Both the position numbers and the translations under genes were made by a program. A stretch of 64,000 nt of DNA, taken from an uncultured Flavobacteriaceae bacterium. GTDB taxonomy: Bacteria > Bacteroidota > Bacteroidia > Flavobacteriales > Flavobacteriaceae. Positions 53,952 through 63,569 of this stretch are shown here, in pieces (position 1 is the stretch's first letter; each line of letters opens with the position of its first letter). Location of the stretch: positions 372,001 to 436,000 of the forward strand of contig CANMWN010000002.1 in the NCBI GenBank assembly GCA_947501625.1. Reading direction: 5' to 3'. The notes under the pieces are model-generated. The model was not told the DNA's origin, did no database searches, and saw nothing but the letters and a program-made list of their open reading frames with translations.

Positions 53952-56357
53952 ATGAAAATATTGCTGAAATGTTTTTTTTGTTTTTTTCTTACAATCAGTC
54001 TTTTTGCGCAGAAAAAAAGCAATTTCAATAACGAAGACTTTGTTTCTTCAAACCCACAACTTCATAATTATCAGCTAGAAAAGTTTTATTTACACACCAA
54101 TAAATCTAGTTACTATGCTGGTGAAAAAATGTGGTTAAAAGCTTACATTGTAAATGATACTGATAATAGACTCTCTACTCAAACTACTAACTTACATATA
54201 AATATTTATGATATTGATAAGAATTTAATATTAAACAAATTATCACTGGTACATAATGGGACTTCAAATGGTGATATAACATTACCCAAAGAATTAAAAC
54301 CAGGAAAATATTATATAGAATTAACAACGCAATGGAATCAAAACTTTAAAAACAACTCTTCTGTTTTTAGCATTAATATTTTAGATAATAATTCTGAACT
54401 AACTGATAATGTGAGTGATGATAAAGAACTTCAAAAAGATTCATTGAACATTCATTTTTTTGCCGATAGTTCTATTTTATTAGAAAACACTATTAATGCT
54501 ATAACTTTTAAGTCAACCGTTAAAACGAATCCAACAAAAATTTCAGGTGATATTGTTGATGATACTACGGGCATTATTGTTTCAAAAATAAAAAGTAACG
54601 GTTTAGGATTTGGTAGATTTAAATTGTTCTGTAGAGAAGGAAGATCTTATTCAGCAATTGTCCATTATAAGGAGAGAAAAATTACTTTTCCAATAAAAAA
54701 TATTCAGCAAACTGGTTTTTTAATAACTGAATCGGTAAATAAAAAAGAGGATTCAATTAAGAATTTTACTTTAAAAACTAATAAAAAAACTACAAAATCA
54801 TTAAAAAATCAAAATGTAATTGCTGTATTACATCGCAATGGTTTTACTAGTTCTATAATACCTATAAAAATTGATGAGAAATATTTAACTTATAAGTTTA
54901 ATTTTTTAAAAAATAATCTATTTAAAGGTGTTAATACTATTAGTCTATTCAACGAAAACAACAAAGTAATTGCCGAATATTCTTTTTATAACAATGACTT
55001 TAAAAAAATTGATTTAGAAATAAGTAAAATAACTCAAAAACTTGATTCAACAACCATTGATGTTAGGTTAAAAAATGGATATCAAAATGCTAATTTAAGT
55101 GTTTCTATTTTGCCTAAAGAGACTAAAGTTTATGAAAACAATAGCGCAATTACTTCGTCTTTATTATTAGCACCTTATTTAGAGAAAACCCACATAAATC
55201 TTAATAATTATTTCAATTCTGATGCTTCTGAGTTGAATATTGACTATCTATTAAAAACTGATATTAAAGCCAATGTTTTTCCAATAATTGATAAGAAAAA
55301 AGAACTTTTATTGCCAGAAAATGGCTTGACTATTAAAGGGAATGTAAGCTCGAACATTAAAGACTTGCAAGGCTATAATGTCATGCTATCATCTGAAGAA
55401 AATGGCTTATTATTGATTGAACCTGTTGGAAAAAGTAACTCTTTTGCATTTCATAATTTAGTACTTAGACACCCATCAAAATATAAATTAGCATTGCTCA
55501 ATAAAAGCGGAGAAATTGTCAAAACAGGTTTTAGAATAAAAGATATGATTTCTTATAAACCTGCTAATAAACTTAATAACGATATTTTTATTCCTGAATT
55601 TTTAGAGAATAATGGTGAAATTGACAAAGATATAGATGCTGATTATACGCCTATCCTCTTTGATGATGTCAATGTATTAGATGTTGTACACCTTTCTAAA
55701 AAACAACAGCGTGAAGACAAATTAAAAAAACTGGGAATTAAAACAGATTTATTGAACAATGGATTTTCAAATTTATTTATAATTGAAGAAGACCAGGCAC
55801 TAACTACTGTTTATGATTATTTATATAAAATTCCTGGAGTTAAAGTGTTTGGTGCAAATCCTAATAAAGAGTTTGTAATCCAATCTACTAGAGGTCCAGG
55901 TTCAATGCTAGGAAATAATTCTATGACTGTTTTTGTAGATGGAATAATTAGAGACACTGAATTTCTTGCTTCAATGAATATTAATGATTTTATTGCTATT
56001 AATGTCAACTCTAGTGGTGCAGGTGCAGGAATAAATGGAATGGGAGGAGTTATAAATTTTTATACCAAAGAAGGAAAATTTGCAGCTTATAGAACCACAA
56101 CCAATAAGGATATTCATGTAAGTGAAACTGACTTAGGATTTATTACTCCTAGTGAATTTGATAACAATCAATTGTCATTTATAAACAAATTATCGAAAGA
56201 GTATTTTGGAACTGTGGGATGGTTCCCAAATTTTGATATTAAGCCTAATACTAAAAATCACTTAAAGTTCAATAATAATGGGTTCTCAGACATCAAAGTC
56301 ATTATTAACGGTATTGATAGTGATGGAAATTTAATCTTTAAGGTTGTTGACCTTTAA
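53952..56357 (+). CDS. Exported MG2-like plus TonB plug-domain protein
   Basis: An 801-residue protein with a signal peptide (MKILLKCFFCFFLTISLFAQ). Residues 35-145 form a macroglobulin-like MG2 domain (EKFYLHTNKSSYYAGEKMWLKAYIVND, LHINIYDIDKNLI, PGKYYIELTTQW). Several beta-sandwich domains follow, and residues about 610-710 are a TonB-receptor plug-like domain (LTTVYDYLYKIPGVKVFG, NSMTVFVDGIIRDTEFLASMNINDFIAINV, GMGGVINFYTKEG). No beta-barrel follows, so it cannot be a transporter alone; it may sit against a partner barrel or act at the surface. Function unknown. It ends 4 bp inside the convergent ytxJ gene. Confidence 0.85.
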   Translation: MKILLKCFFCFFLTISLFAQKKSNFNNEDFVSSNPQLHNYQLEKFYLHTNKSSYYAGEKMWLKAYIVNDTDNRLSTQTTNLHINIYDIDKNLILNKLSLVHNGTSNGDITLPKELKPGKYYIELTTQWNQNFKNNSSVFSINILDNNSELTDNVSDDKELQKDSLNIHFFADSSILLENTINAITFKSTVKTNPTKISGDIVDDTTGIIVSKIKSNGLGFGRFKLFCREGRSYSAIVHYKERKITFPIKNIQQTGFLITESVNKKEDSIKNFTLKTNKKTTKSLKNQNVIAVLHRNGFTSSIIPIKIDEKYLTYKFNFLKNNLFKGVNTISLFNENNKVIAEYSFYNNDFKKIDLEISKITQKLDSTTIDVRLKNGYQNANLSVSILPKETKVYENNSAITSSLLLAPYLEKTHINLNNYFNSDASELNIDYLLKTDIKANVFPIIDKKKELLLPENGLTIKGNVSSNIKDLQGYNVMLSSEENGLLLIEPVGKSNSFAFHNLVLRHPSKYKLALLNKSGEIVKTGFRIKDMISYKPANKLNNDIFIPEFLENNGEIDKDIDADYTPILFDDVNVLDVVHLSKKQQREDKLKKLGIKTDLLNNGFSNLFIIEEDQALTTVYDYLYKIPGVKVFGANPNKEFVIQSTRGPGSMLGNNSMTVFVDGIIRDTEFLASMNINDFIAINVNSSGAGAGINGMGGVINFYTKEGKFAAYRTTTNKDIHVSETDLGFITPSEFDNNQLSFINKLSKEYFGTVGWFPNFDIKPNTKNHLKFNNNGFSDIKVIINGIDSDGNLIFKVVDL

Positions 56358-56749
56358 ATAAATTGTTTTAAATCGATACTCATAATATCGTAATGCGAAG
56401 CATGAACTACTGCTTCTTCATTTCTTATCATCAGCAATTGAGGCGATTGATGTATCACTTGAAATTGATAACCTACTTCATTTGATATTTCACGGAAATT
56501 CAATAAATCTAAATAATAAACTTTTAACTGACTCATACTTTCATCAAACGAGTTTTCAAACTGACGAAGTACTCCTCTACTTATTCCACATCTAGTTGAA
56601 TGCTTAAAAATTCCAATCGTCTCCATTTTTGATTGGGTTTTGATTTTTTCTAACTGATCTAAAGAATTTAATGGAATCCAATTTACAAATTGCTCTTTCT
56701 CTTCACTTTTTGAAGCATTACTACCAAATATATCTTTAAACAAACTCAT
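56354..56749 (-). CDS. ytxJ: Bacillithiol-system redox protein YtxJ
   Basis: A 131-residue thioredoxin-fold protein (DUF2847). The active-site region is IGIFKHSTRCGISR with a single Cys54, in place of the usual two-Cys pair, so it works as a monothiol bacilliredoxin-like protein using bacillithiol. The C-terminal HQSPQLLMIRNEEAVVHASHYDI has the cis-Pro loop (SPQ). It probably removes bacillithiol mixed disulfides. It is divergent from clpB, and the shared region carries inverted repeats, so both may answer to the same stress. Confidence 0.9.
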   Translation of the reverse strand: MSLFKDIFGSNASKSEEKEQFVNWIPLNSLDQLEKIKTQSKMETIGIFKHSTRCGISRGVLRQFENSFDESMSQLKVYYLDLLNFREISNEVGYQFQVIHQSPQLLMIRNEEAVVHASHYDIMSIDLKQFI

Positions 56750-56768
56750 GATTTTATTTTCTTGGTCG

Positions 56769-56799
56769 TAAATTTACTAAATACTTTCAAGAACGACAA
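56769..56799 (-). promoter_or_regulatory. Promoter of ytxJ
   Basis: The minus strand has TTG (56799-56797), a 20-nt spacer and TAAATTTA (56776-56769), one base off consensus. The TTG is inside the left inverted-repeat site at 56794-56806, so a repressor bound there would cover the -33 element. Confidence 0.5.
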
Positions 56800-56837
56800 A
56801 ATGTCGGTAAAGCCTTTAAAAATAAGACATTTTGACG
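56794..56837. promoter_or_regulatory. Two related inverted-repeat sites between ytxJ and clpB
   Basis: CGACAAAATGTCG at 56794-56806 and AGACATTTTGACG at 56825-56837 are inverted copies of one motif (11 of 13 bases), with centres 31 bp apart, about three helix turns. Both are dyad-like (GACA..TGTC). They lie between divergent stress-related genes, and one covers the ytxJ -33 element. An operator for a shared stress regulator is the simplest reading, but the regulator is unknown. Confidence 0.5.
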
Positions 56838-56900
56838 TTTTTAATGCCAAATTCAACATTGGAATATCTTTTGAAAATAGTAACTAAAAAAATTACAATT

Positions 56901-59489
56901 ATGAACTTTAATAAATTTACTATAAAATCACAAGAAGCGATTCAAAAAGCACAACAATTGGTGCAAAGTTTATCGCAACAAGAAATAAAGAATGCTCATA
57001 TACTTAAAGGTGTTTTTGAGGTAGATGAAAACGTATTCCCATTCATTTTAAATAAATTGAGCATCAATGTTGAACTATTTAAAAAGACACTTGATACTAT
57101 TATTAACAGTTACTCAAAAGTAGAAGGAGCAGAAATGATGCTATCAAGAGAAACAAGTAAAATGCTGTTAAATAGTGAAACCATTGCTCAAAAAATGAAT
57201 GATGAGTTTGTATCTATTGAACATTTATTGATTGCTATTTTGAAATCAAAAAGTGATACAACACAATTGATGAAAGATAATGGCATCAATGAAAAAAACT
57301 TAACTGCCGCAATCAATGAAATGAGAAAAGGTAGTAACGTTACTTCACAAAGTGCCGAAGACACCTATAATTCATTGAGTAAGTTTGCCAAAAATTTAAA
57401 TCAATTGGCCAGAGATGGGAAATTAGATCCCGTAATTGGTCGTGATGAAGAGATTAGGAGAATACTACAAATTCTTACCAGACGAACTAAAAACAATCCT
57501 ATTTTGGTCGGTGAACCTGGAACAGGTAAAACAGCCATAGCAGAAGGTCTTGCTCACAGAATTATAAGAGGAGATATTCCTGAAAACCTAAAAGACAAGA
57601 TTGTTTATTCTTTAGATATGGGCGCACTAATTGCTGGCGCAAAGTTTAAAGGAGAATTTGAAGAGCGACTAAAATCGGTTATAAAAGAAGTTATTTCTTC
57701 AGATGGAGATATTGTTTTATTTATTGATGAAATTCATACACTTGTTGGTGCTGGTGGCGGTCAAGGTGCAATGGATGCTGCGAATATCTTAAAACCTGCT
57801 TTGGCTCGTGGAGAATTGCGTGCAATAGGTGCAACAACCTTAGATGAATATCAAAAATATTTTGAAAATGACAAAGCATTGGAGCGAAGATTCCAAAGGG
57901 TATTTGTCGATGAACCAGATACTGAAAGTGCTATTTCAATTTTGAGAGGTATTAAAGACAAATACGAAACTCACCATAAAGTGCGTATAAAAGACAATGC
58001 AATTATAGCTGCGGTTGAATTATCTCAACGCTATATAACCAATCGCTTCTTACCAGATAAAGCGATAGATTTAATGGACGAAGCTGCTTCAAAATTGCGT
58101 ATGGAAATCAATTCTAAGCCAGAAGAACTTGATGTATTGGACAGAAAAATAATGCAGTTAGAAATTGAAATTGAAGCCATTAAACGCGAAAATGATGAAG
58201 CAAAACTAAAGTCTTTAAAAATTGATTTGGCTAACTTCAAAGAAGAGCGTAACGAAATTAATGCTAAGTGGAAAAGTGAAAAAGAGGTTGTAGATAAAAT
58301 CCAAGCATCAAAAAAGGCTATTGAGAACTTCAAACTAGAAGCAGAAAAAGCAGAACGCGAAGGGAATTATGGCTTAGTTGCCGAACTCCGTTATGGCAAA
58401 ATTAAAAACGAAGAAGAAAACTTAGCAAAGTTCCAAAAAGAAATGGAACTAAACCAAGAGAATTCGTTGATTAAAGAAGAAGTAACTAGTGAAGATATTG
58501 CTGAAGTCATTGCTAAGTGGACTGGAATACCTGTACAAAAGATGTTGCAAGGCGAACGTGAAAAATTATTGAAATTAGAAGAAGAATTGCACAAAAAAGT
58601 AATTGGCCAAGATGAAGCAATTCAAGCAGTTGCTGATGCTGTTAGGCGTTCACGTGCTGGTTTGCAAGATACGAAGAAACCAATTGGAACATTCTTGTTT
58701 TTAGGAACAACAGGTGTTGGGAAAACAGAATTGGCAAAAGCATTGGCAACGTATATGTTTGACGATGAAAATGCGCTCACAAGAATTGATATGAGTGAAT
58801 ATCAAGAGCGGCACGCGGTAAGTAGATTGGTTGGTGCGCCTCCAGGATATGTTGGATATGACGAAGGTGGTCAATTAACTGAGGCTGTAAGGAGAAAGCC
58901 CTACTCTATCGTTTTGCTAGACGAAATAGAGAAAGCACATCCTGATACATTCAATATTTTATTACAAGTACTTGATGAAGGAAGATTGACAGATAATAAA
59001 GGGCGAATTGCTGATTTCAAAAATACCATCATTATTATGACTTCTAATATGGGCGCACATATTATTCAAGAGCGTTTTGATACTATTGATATGAGCAAAC
59101 GTGAACAAATTACAGAAAACACTAAAGATGAAGTTGTGAATTTGTTACGTCAAACCATAAGGCCAGAATTCTTAAATAGAATTGATGAGATTATCATGTT
59201 CACTCCATTGAACAAAAATGAGATTATACAGATTGTTGGATTACAACTCAAAGCAATTGGTAAAATGTTGGCTGAAAAAGATATCGTTTTTGATGCTACT
59301 GATGAGGCTATTGAAGCATTGGGCGAAAAAGGATTTGACCCACAGTTTGGCGCAAGACCAGTAAAAAGAGTAATTCAACGTGAGATTTTAAACGAATTAT
59401 CTAAAGAAATTCTTTCAGGAAAAGTTACGAGTGATTCGAGAATTTTGTTAGATGCTTTTGATGGGAAGTTTGTGTTTAGGAATAAATAA
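56901..59489 (+). CDS. clpB: ClpB disaggregase (Hsp100)
   Basis: An 862-residue AAA+ chaperone with the start at ATG 56901 ([20 protein letters not shown]). The N domain (about 1-145), the first AAA+ module with Walker [10 protein letters not shown] near 204-212, the coiled-coil middle domain (about 405-520, [25 protein letters not shown]) and the second module with Walker [10 protein letters not shown] near 603-611 and [15 protein letters not shown] pore loop are all there. It rescues aggregated proteins with DnaK. The ATG at 56832 would add unrelated residues and sits in the operator region. Divergent from ytxJ. Confidence 0.97.
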   Translation: MNFNKFTIKSQEAIQKAQQLVQSLSQQEIKNAHILKGVFEVDENVFPFILNKLSINVELFKKTLDTIINSYSKVEGAEMMLSRETSKMLLNSETIAQKMNDEFVSIEHLLIAILKSKSDTTQLMKDNGINEKNLTAAINEMRKGSNVTSQSAEDTYNSLSKFAKNLNQLARDGKLDPVIGRDEEIRRILQILTRRTKNNPILVGEPGTGKTAIAEGLAHRIIRGDIPENLKDKIVYSLDMGALIAGAKFKGEFEERLKSVIKEVISSDGDIVLFIDEIHTLVGAGGGQGAMDAANILKPALARGELRAIGATTLDEYQKYFENDKALERRFQRVFVDEPDTESAISILRGIKDKYETHHKVRIKDNAIIAAVELSQRYITNRFLPDKAIDLMDEAASKLRMEINSKPEELDVLDRKIMQLEIEIEAIKRENDEAKLKSLKIDLANFKEERNEINAKWKSEKEVVDKIQASKKAIENFKLEAEKAEREGNYGLVAELRYGKIKNEEENLAKFQKEMELNQENSLIKEEVTSEDIAEVIAKWTGIPVQKMLQGEREKLLKLEEELHKKVIGQDEAIQAVADAVRRSRAGLQDTKKPIGTFLFLGTTGVGKTELAKALATYMFDDENALTRIDMSEYQERHAVSRLVGAPPGYVGYDEGGQLTEAVRRKPYSIVLLDEIEKAHPDTFNILLQVLDEGRLTDNKGRIADFKNTIIIMTSNMGAHIIQERFDTIDMSKREQITENTKDEVVNLLRQTIRPEFLNRIDEIIMFTPLNKNEIIQIVGLQLKAIGKMLAEKDIVFDATDEAIEALGEKGFDPQFGARPVKRVIQREILNELSKEILSGKVTSDSRILLDAFDGKFVFRNK

Positions 59490-59494
59490 AACGT

Positions 59495-59525
59495 TGTAAT
59501 TCTGAGCATAGCGAAGAATCTTCAA
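59495..59525. repeat. Short dispersed-repeat-like fragment
   Basis: The stretch with ATTCTGAGCATAGCGAAGAATC after clpB resembles a short intergenic repeat (CATTCTGA...AGCGAAGAATCT) that I recall seeing in many Bacteroidota genomes. Only one copy is in this window, so its repeat status cannot be shown from the sequence alone. Confidence 0.35.
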
Positions 59526-59527
59526 TT

Positions 59528-59557
59528 AAAAAAACCGCCAAAATTGGCGGTTTTTTT
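59528..59557. terminator. Bidirectional terminator between clpB and the M16 gene
   Basis: CCGCCA/TGGCGG stem, flanked by runs of A on the left and T on the right, so it terminates in both directions between two convergent genes. Confidence 0.85.
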
Positions 59558-59577
59558 TATAATTAATATTGTGTAAA

Positions 59578-62532
59578 CTATTGTTTTACATCAGTATTTT
59601 TATAATTAAATAGATAATCAATATCCATTTCATGAACCTCTCCTAATTTCTTAAGCGCATCCATATCAATATCGCTTTTCTTACCAATAACTGAAACTGA
59701 AAAGTTTTCTCCTTTCACATTTTTATTAAAGAATTCTTTAACATCTGCCAAAGTCATATTCTTAATTTCATTGTACATTTCTTCTCGGTTATCATAATCT
59801 AAACCTCTCTTTTTCAATCTTTCGTAATTCCAAAAAATATTAGACTTAGTAATACGTTGAGCAGCAATTTGTTTTAATGCTGATTCTTTTGCAGTATTAA
59901 ATTGTTGTTCAGATTCTGGCAAATCATTCATTAAACCTAACATAGCATCAACGGCTTCAGGCAATTTATTTGCTTGAGTACCTATATAAGAATATACAAC
60001 ATCATCTTTATCCTTATCATCCGTAATACCATATCCTGCAAATGCTGAATATGCTAAACCTTTTGATTCTCTTAATTCTTGTACAACAATTGATGAAAAC
60101 CCACTACCAAAATAAGAATTAAACACAGTAGCTAAAGCTATTTTCTTTGGATCAAACTTTTCTCCTTTTGCAATAAAGAATAATTCAGACTGTACCATAT
60201 CAAAATCTGCAAAATAAACATCTTTACCTGTTTCTTTTTGAGTATATACTTTCGCTACAGGATAATCTTTTAACTCAGAAGGTACTTTGTGATGGGTATT
60301 TAAAGCAGTTTTTGCAGCATTAACATCTTTTCCATAATAGAAAATTCTATGCTTATAATTAGTTAAGTCCTTGATAATATCAACCAATTCATTTGGATTC
60401 ATATTTTTCAACTCATCAGCATTATATATATCTCTTAAACGAGAATTTTCACCATATTGTGCAAAAGAGTTTAAACCGCCACGCAAGATATTACCTTTAT
60501 TAGTTTTACCATCCGCTCTAGATTTTAATATGCTAGCAATATATTTATCATATGCTTCTTGATCAACCACAGCATTAGCCAATAAATGTTCAATTAATTC
60601 TAGACCTTTATCAAGACTTTCTTGCAATCCAGAAATAGTAATATAAGATTTATCATTACCAGTATTTACACTATAATTTACACCTATTTTATAAAATTCC
60701 TTTTTTAACTCTTCAGCTGTATATTTATCGGTACCTAAGTATTCAAGGTAACCAACAGCCAAAGCCATTTTCTTATCATTGTCTTTACCCATATCAAGAA
60801 TGATGTTTAAATCAAATAAATCATTCTTGTTATTTTTAATATTAGCAATTTCAATTCCACTATCAAGTGTTTCTTTTTGAATTTCTTTTTTATAATCAAT
60901 AAATAAAGGTTTTAAATTTTCAGATTTCATTGCATTAAAATCTTTTAAGAATTGAGATTCTGCACCTTTATTTAAAGCATTTGGTGTAATTCCAGGATTC
61001 TTAACTTTTGCAATGTTTTTATCTTCTCCTCTTCGCTTATAGGTAACTACATGATTTCCTTTAAAGAAATCATTTGCATAAGCGACTAATTCTTCTTTAG
61101 AAATTTTCTTTAAATCATCTAAAAACTTTACTTTATCACTCCAGTTTTCATGATGTATAAACGCATTGTAATACATTGATGCTAAGGCTGTTGAATTTTC
61201 ATACTGACGCATATTACGTAATTTCAAATCATTAATTACTGCTTCAATCATATACTCGTCAAATTCTCCTTTTTTAAACAATTCAATTTGCTCTAACATC
61301 AATTCTTTAACATCATCTAATGACTGTCCAGCCTTTGGTCTTCCATTTAATGTTAAATATCCATAATCATTTAAGAATGTTGGATTAGAAGATGCATTTT
61401 GAACTGTTTGCTTTTGATTTAAGTTTAAATCAAATAATCCTGCATTTCCATTAGTCAACAGCATATCAATTAAAGTAATCATTTTCTCTTCTTCAGTATT
61501 AACTCCTTGAGTTCTATATGCTACTGATACACTCTCACTACTAGGACCAAATACTTCTTTAACTACTTCACCGTTTATTGGTTCTTCAACAGGCAATGTT
61601 GGGTGTTCAACTTCTTTATATTTCATTTGACCAAAAGTTGCATCAATCTTTTTAATGGTAGAATCAAATTCTAAATCACCAACCAATACAATTGCCATAT
61701 TATTTGGCACATAATACTTGTCAAAATATTCATTAATATGAACCATTGATGGATTCTTTAAATGATCTGAAGTACCAATCGTACTTTGTTGTCCATAAGG
61801 ATGCGTAGGAAATAAACCATCTAACATTGCTGCATAAGACTTTCTAAAATCATTGTCTTGCCCACGATTAAACTCTTCATATACAGCTTCTAACTCAGTA
61901 TGAAATAAACGTAAAACTAGTTTGCTAAAACGCTCATTTTCAAGATGAAGCCATTTATCTAATTCATTGGCAGGTATTTTATTTTTATAAACTGTTTCTT
62001 CAAACCAAGTGTGTGCATTTGTTCCAGAGGCACCTAACAAACTAACCATTTTATCATACTCGTTAGCAATGGCTAATTTTGAAGCTTCATGTGAAACTCT
62101 ATCAATTTCACGATACAATAACTCCTTCTTTTCTGGATCAGATTCCGCTTTGTGTTGCTCATATAAATCTGAAATCTGAGCTATCATTTTTTCTTCAGCT
62201 TCCCAATCAGTAGTTGCAATGTTATCAGTTCCTTTAAATACCATATGCTCTAAGTAATGAGCCAAACCTGTACTTTCTTTTGGGTCATAATTGGAACCTG
62301 CTCTTACAGGTATATAAGTTTGGATTGTTGGTTCGTCATTGTTTTGACTTAAATATACTTTTAACCCATTATCTAAAGTATACAAACGTAATCCTGTTGG
62401 ATCATCATTTACGGTTTCATAAGAGTAACCATTAGAATCAGTATGCTTAACAGTAGCGTACTTTTCTGTTTTCTTACAGCTTATGAGAAATAAGACAGCA
62501 AATGCAAGTAATAAATAGTTTGATTTTTTCAT
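59578..62532 (-). CDS. M16-family zinc metalloprotease, lipoprotein
   Basis: A 984-residue pitrilysin/insulinase-type protease anchored as a lipoprotein (lipobox LFLISC, Cys19). The inverted zinc motif HYLEH is at 92-96 (GLAHYLEHMVFKGT), with the downstream Glu of the E-(x)n motif in LEAVYEEFNRG. The second, inactive M16 half runs from about 560 to 970 (FIDYKKEIQKETLDSGIE onwards). Both halves in one chain match the long M16 type. It probably degrades peptides in the periplasm. A terminator lies between it and sucD. Confidence 0.95.
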   Translation of the reverse strand: MKKSNYLLLAFAVLFLISCKKTEKYATVKHTDSNGYSYETVNDDPTGLRLYTLDNGLKVYLSQNNDEPTIQTYIPVRAGSNYDPKESTGLAHYLEHMVFKGTDNIATTDWEAEEKMIAQISDLYEQHKAESDPEKKELLYREIDRVSHEASKLAIANEYDKMVSLLGASGTNAHTWFEETVYKNKIPANELDKWLHLENERFSKLVLRLFHTELEAVYEEFNRGQDNDFRKSYAAMLDGLFPTHPYGQQSTIGTSDHLKNPSMVHINEYFDKYYVPNNMAIVLVGDLEFDSTIKKIDATFGQMKYKEVEHPTLPVEEPINGEVVKEVFGPSSESVSVAYRTQGVNTEEEKMITLIDMLLTNGNAGLFDLNLNQKQTVQNASSNPTFLNDYGYLTLNGRPKAGQSLDDVKELMLEQIELFKKGEFDEYMIEAVINDLKLRNMRQYENSTALASMYYNAFIHHENWSDKVKFLDDLKKISKEELVAYANDFFKGNHVVTYKRRGEDKNIAKVKNPGITPNALNKGAESQFLKDFNAMKSENLKPLFIDYKKEIQKETLDSGIEIANIKNNKNDLFDLNIILDMGKDNDKKMALAVGYLEYLGTDKYTAEELKKEFYKIGVNYSVNTGNDKSYITISGLQESLDKGLELIEHLLANAVVDQEAYDKYIASILKSRADGKTNKGNILRGGLNSFAQYGENSRLRDIYNADELKNMNPNELVDIIKDLTNYKHRIFYYGKDVNAAKTALNTHHKVPSELKDYPVAKVYTQKETGKDVYFADFDMVQSELFFIAKGEKFDPKKIALATVFNSYFGSGFSSIVVQELRESKGLAYSAFAGYGITDDKDKDDVVYSYIGTQANKLPEAVDAMLGLMNDLPESEQQFNTAKESALKQIAAQRITKSNIFWNYERLKKRGLDYDNREEMYNEIKNMTLADVKEFFNKNVKGENFSVSVIGKKSDIDMDALKKLGEVHEMDIDYLFNYKNTDVKQ

Positions 62533-62562
62533 TTTGATTTTTAAATTAATTATTTTTTATAA

Positions 62563-62598
62563 AAAAGTCTGTTCAAATATACTTAAGAACAGACTTTT
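62563..62598 (-). terminator. Intrinsic terminator after sucD
   Basis: On the minus strand a 12-bp stem (AAAAGTCTGTTC with its complement) and a 12-nt loop, followed by TTTTATAAAAAAT. It lies 28 bp past the sucD stop and 31 bp before the M16 start. Confidence 0.75.
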
Positions 62599-62625
62599 AA
62601 CAAATTTTATAGAAGTATATTATAA

Positions 62626-63498
62626 TTAATTTAACACTTCAGCAACCTTTTTACCAATTTCAGCAGGAGATTCAACTACGTGAATTCCATTTTCTCTTAA
62701 TATTGCCATTTTTGCTTGTGCAGTATCATCTGAACCTCCAACAATTGCTCCTGCATGTCCCATAGTTCTTCCCTTAGGTGCTGTTTGACCTGCTATAAAT
62801 CCAACCACTGGCTTTTTATTACCTGTTGCTTTAATCCAACGAGCTGCATCTGCTTCTAACTGTCCTCCAATTTCACCTATCATAACTATTGCTTCAGTAT
62901 CATCATCATTCATTAATAATTCAACTGCTTCTTTGGTTGTAGTTCCAATAATTGGATCTCCTCCAATTCCAATAGCTGTTGTAATTCCAAAACCTTGTTT
63001 TACAACTTGATCTGCTGCTTCATAAGTCAAAGTTCCTGATTTTGAAACAATACCAACTTTACCTTTCTTAAAGATAAATCCTGGCATAATTCCAACTTTT
63101 GCCTCTTCAGGTGTAATAACTCCTGGACAATTAGGCCCAACTAATCGACATTCTTTATCAGAAATATAATCCTTAACTTTTACCATATCCGCTACAGGAA
63201 TACCTTCAGTAATACAAATAATCACTCCAATTCCTGCATCTGCAGCCTCCATAATAGCATCTCCTGCAAAAGCCGGCGGTACAAAAATAATTGAAACATT
63301 TGCTCCAGCTTTTTCAACTGCTTCAGCAACGGTGTTAAAAACAGGTCTTTCCAAATGTGACTGCCCTCCTTTTCCTGGTGTAACTCCACCAACAACGTTT
63401 GAACCATATTCAATCATTTGAGAAGCATGAAATGTACCTTCACTTCCTGTGAATCCTTGAACTATTATTTTTGAATTTTTATCTACGAGAACACTCAT
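62626..63498 (-). CDS. sucD: Succinyl-CoA ligase, alpha subunit
   Basis: A 290-residue enzyme: the N-terminal CoA-binding Rossmann domain ([32 protein letters not shown]) and the ligase domain with the phospho-histidine in [26 protein letters not shown] and [10 protein letters not shown] are family blocks. With SucC (not in this window) it turns succinyl-CoA to succinate and makes ATP or GTP in the TCA cycle. A TAAATTTG -7 element lies 33 nt upstream. Confidence 0.98.
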   Translation of the reverse strand: MSVLVDKNSKIIVQGFTGSEGTFHASQMIEYGSNVVGGVTPGKGGQSHLERPVFNTVAEAVEKAGANVSIIFVPPAFAGDAIMEAADAGIGVIICITEGIPVADMVKVKDYISDKECRLVGPNCPGVITPEEAKVGIMPGFIFKKGKVGIVSKSGTLTYEAADQVVKQGFGITTAIGIGGDPIIGTTTKEAVELLMNDDDTEAIVMIGEIGGQLEADAARWIKATGNKKPVVGFIAGQTAPKGRTMGHAGAIVGGSDDTAQAKMAILRENGIHVVESPAEIGKKVAEVLN

Positions 63499-63531
63499 TT
63501 TAAATTGTTTTTATCTTTTTAGATTTTCATG

Positions 63532-63539
63532 CAAATTTA
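63532..63539 (-). promoter_or_regulatory. -7 promoter element for sucD
   Basis: The minus strand reads TAAATTTG, an exact match, 33 nt ahead of the ATG at 63498. No good -33 TTG is visible. It shows that sucD can be transcribed apart from the upstream lpxD-family gene. Confidence 0.45.
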
Positions 63540-63569
63540 AACTATTTGCACATTAATTACTTTATATTT

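Noticed and set aside
58031-58333. 100-codon minus-strand frame with many Ser
   Set aside because: Antisense to the coiled-coil middle domain of clpB.
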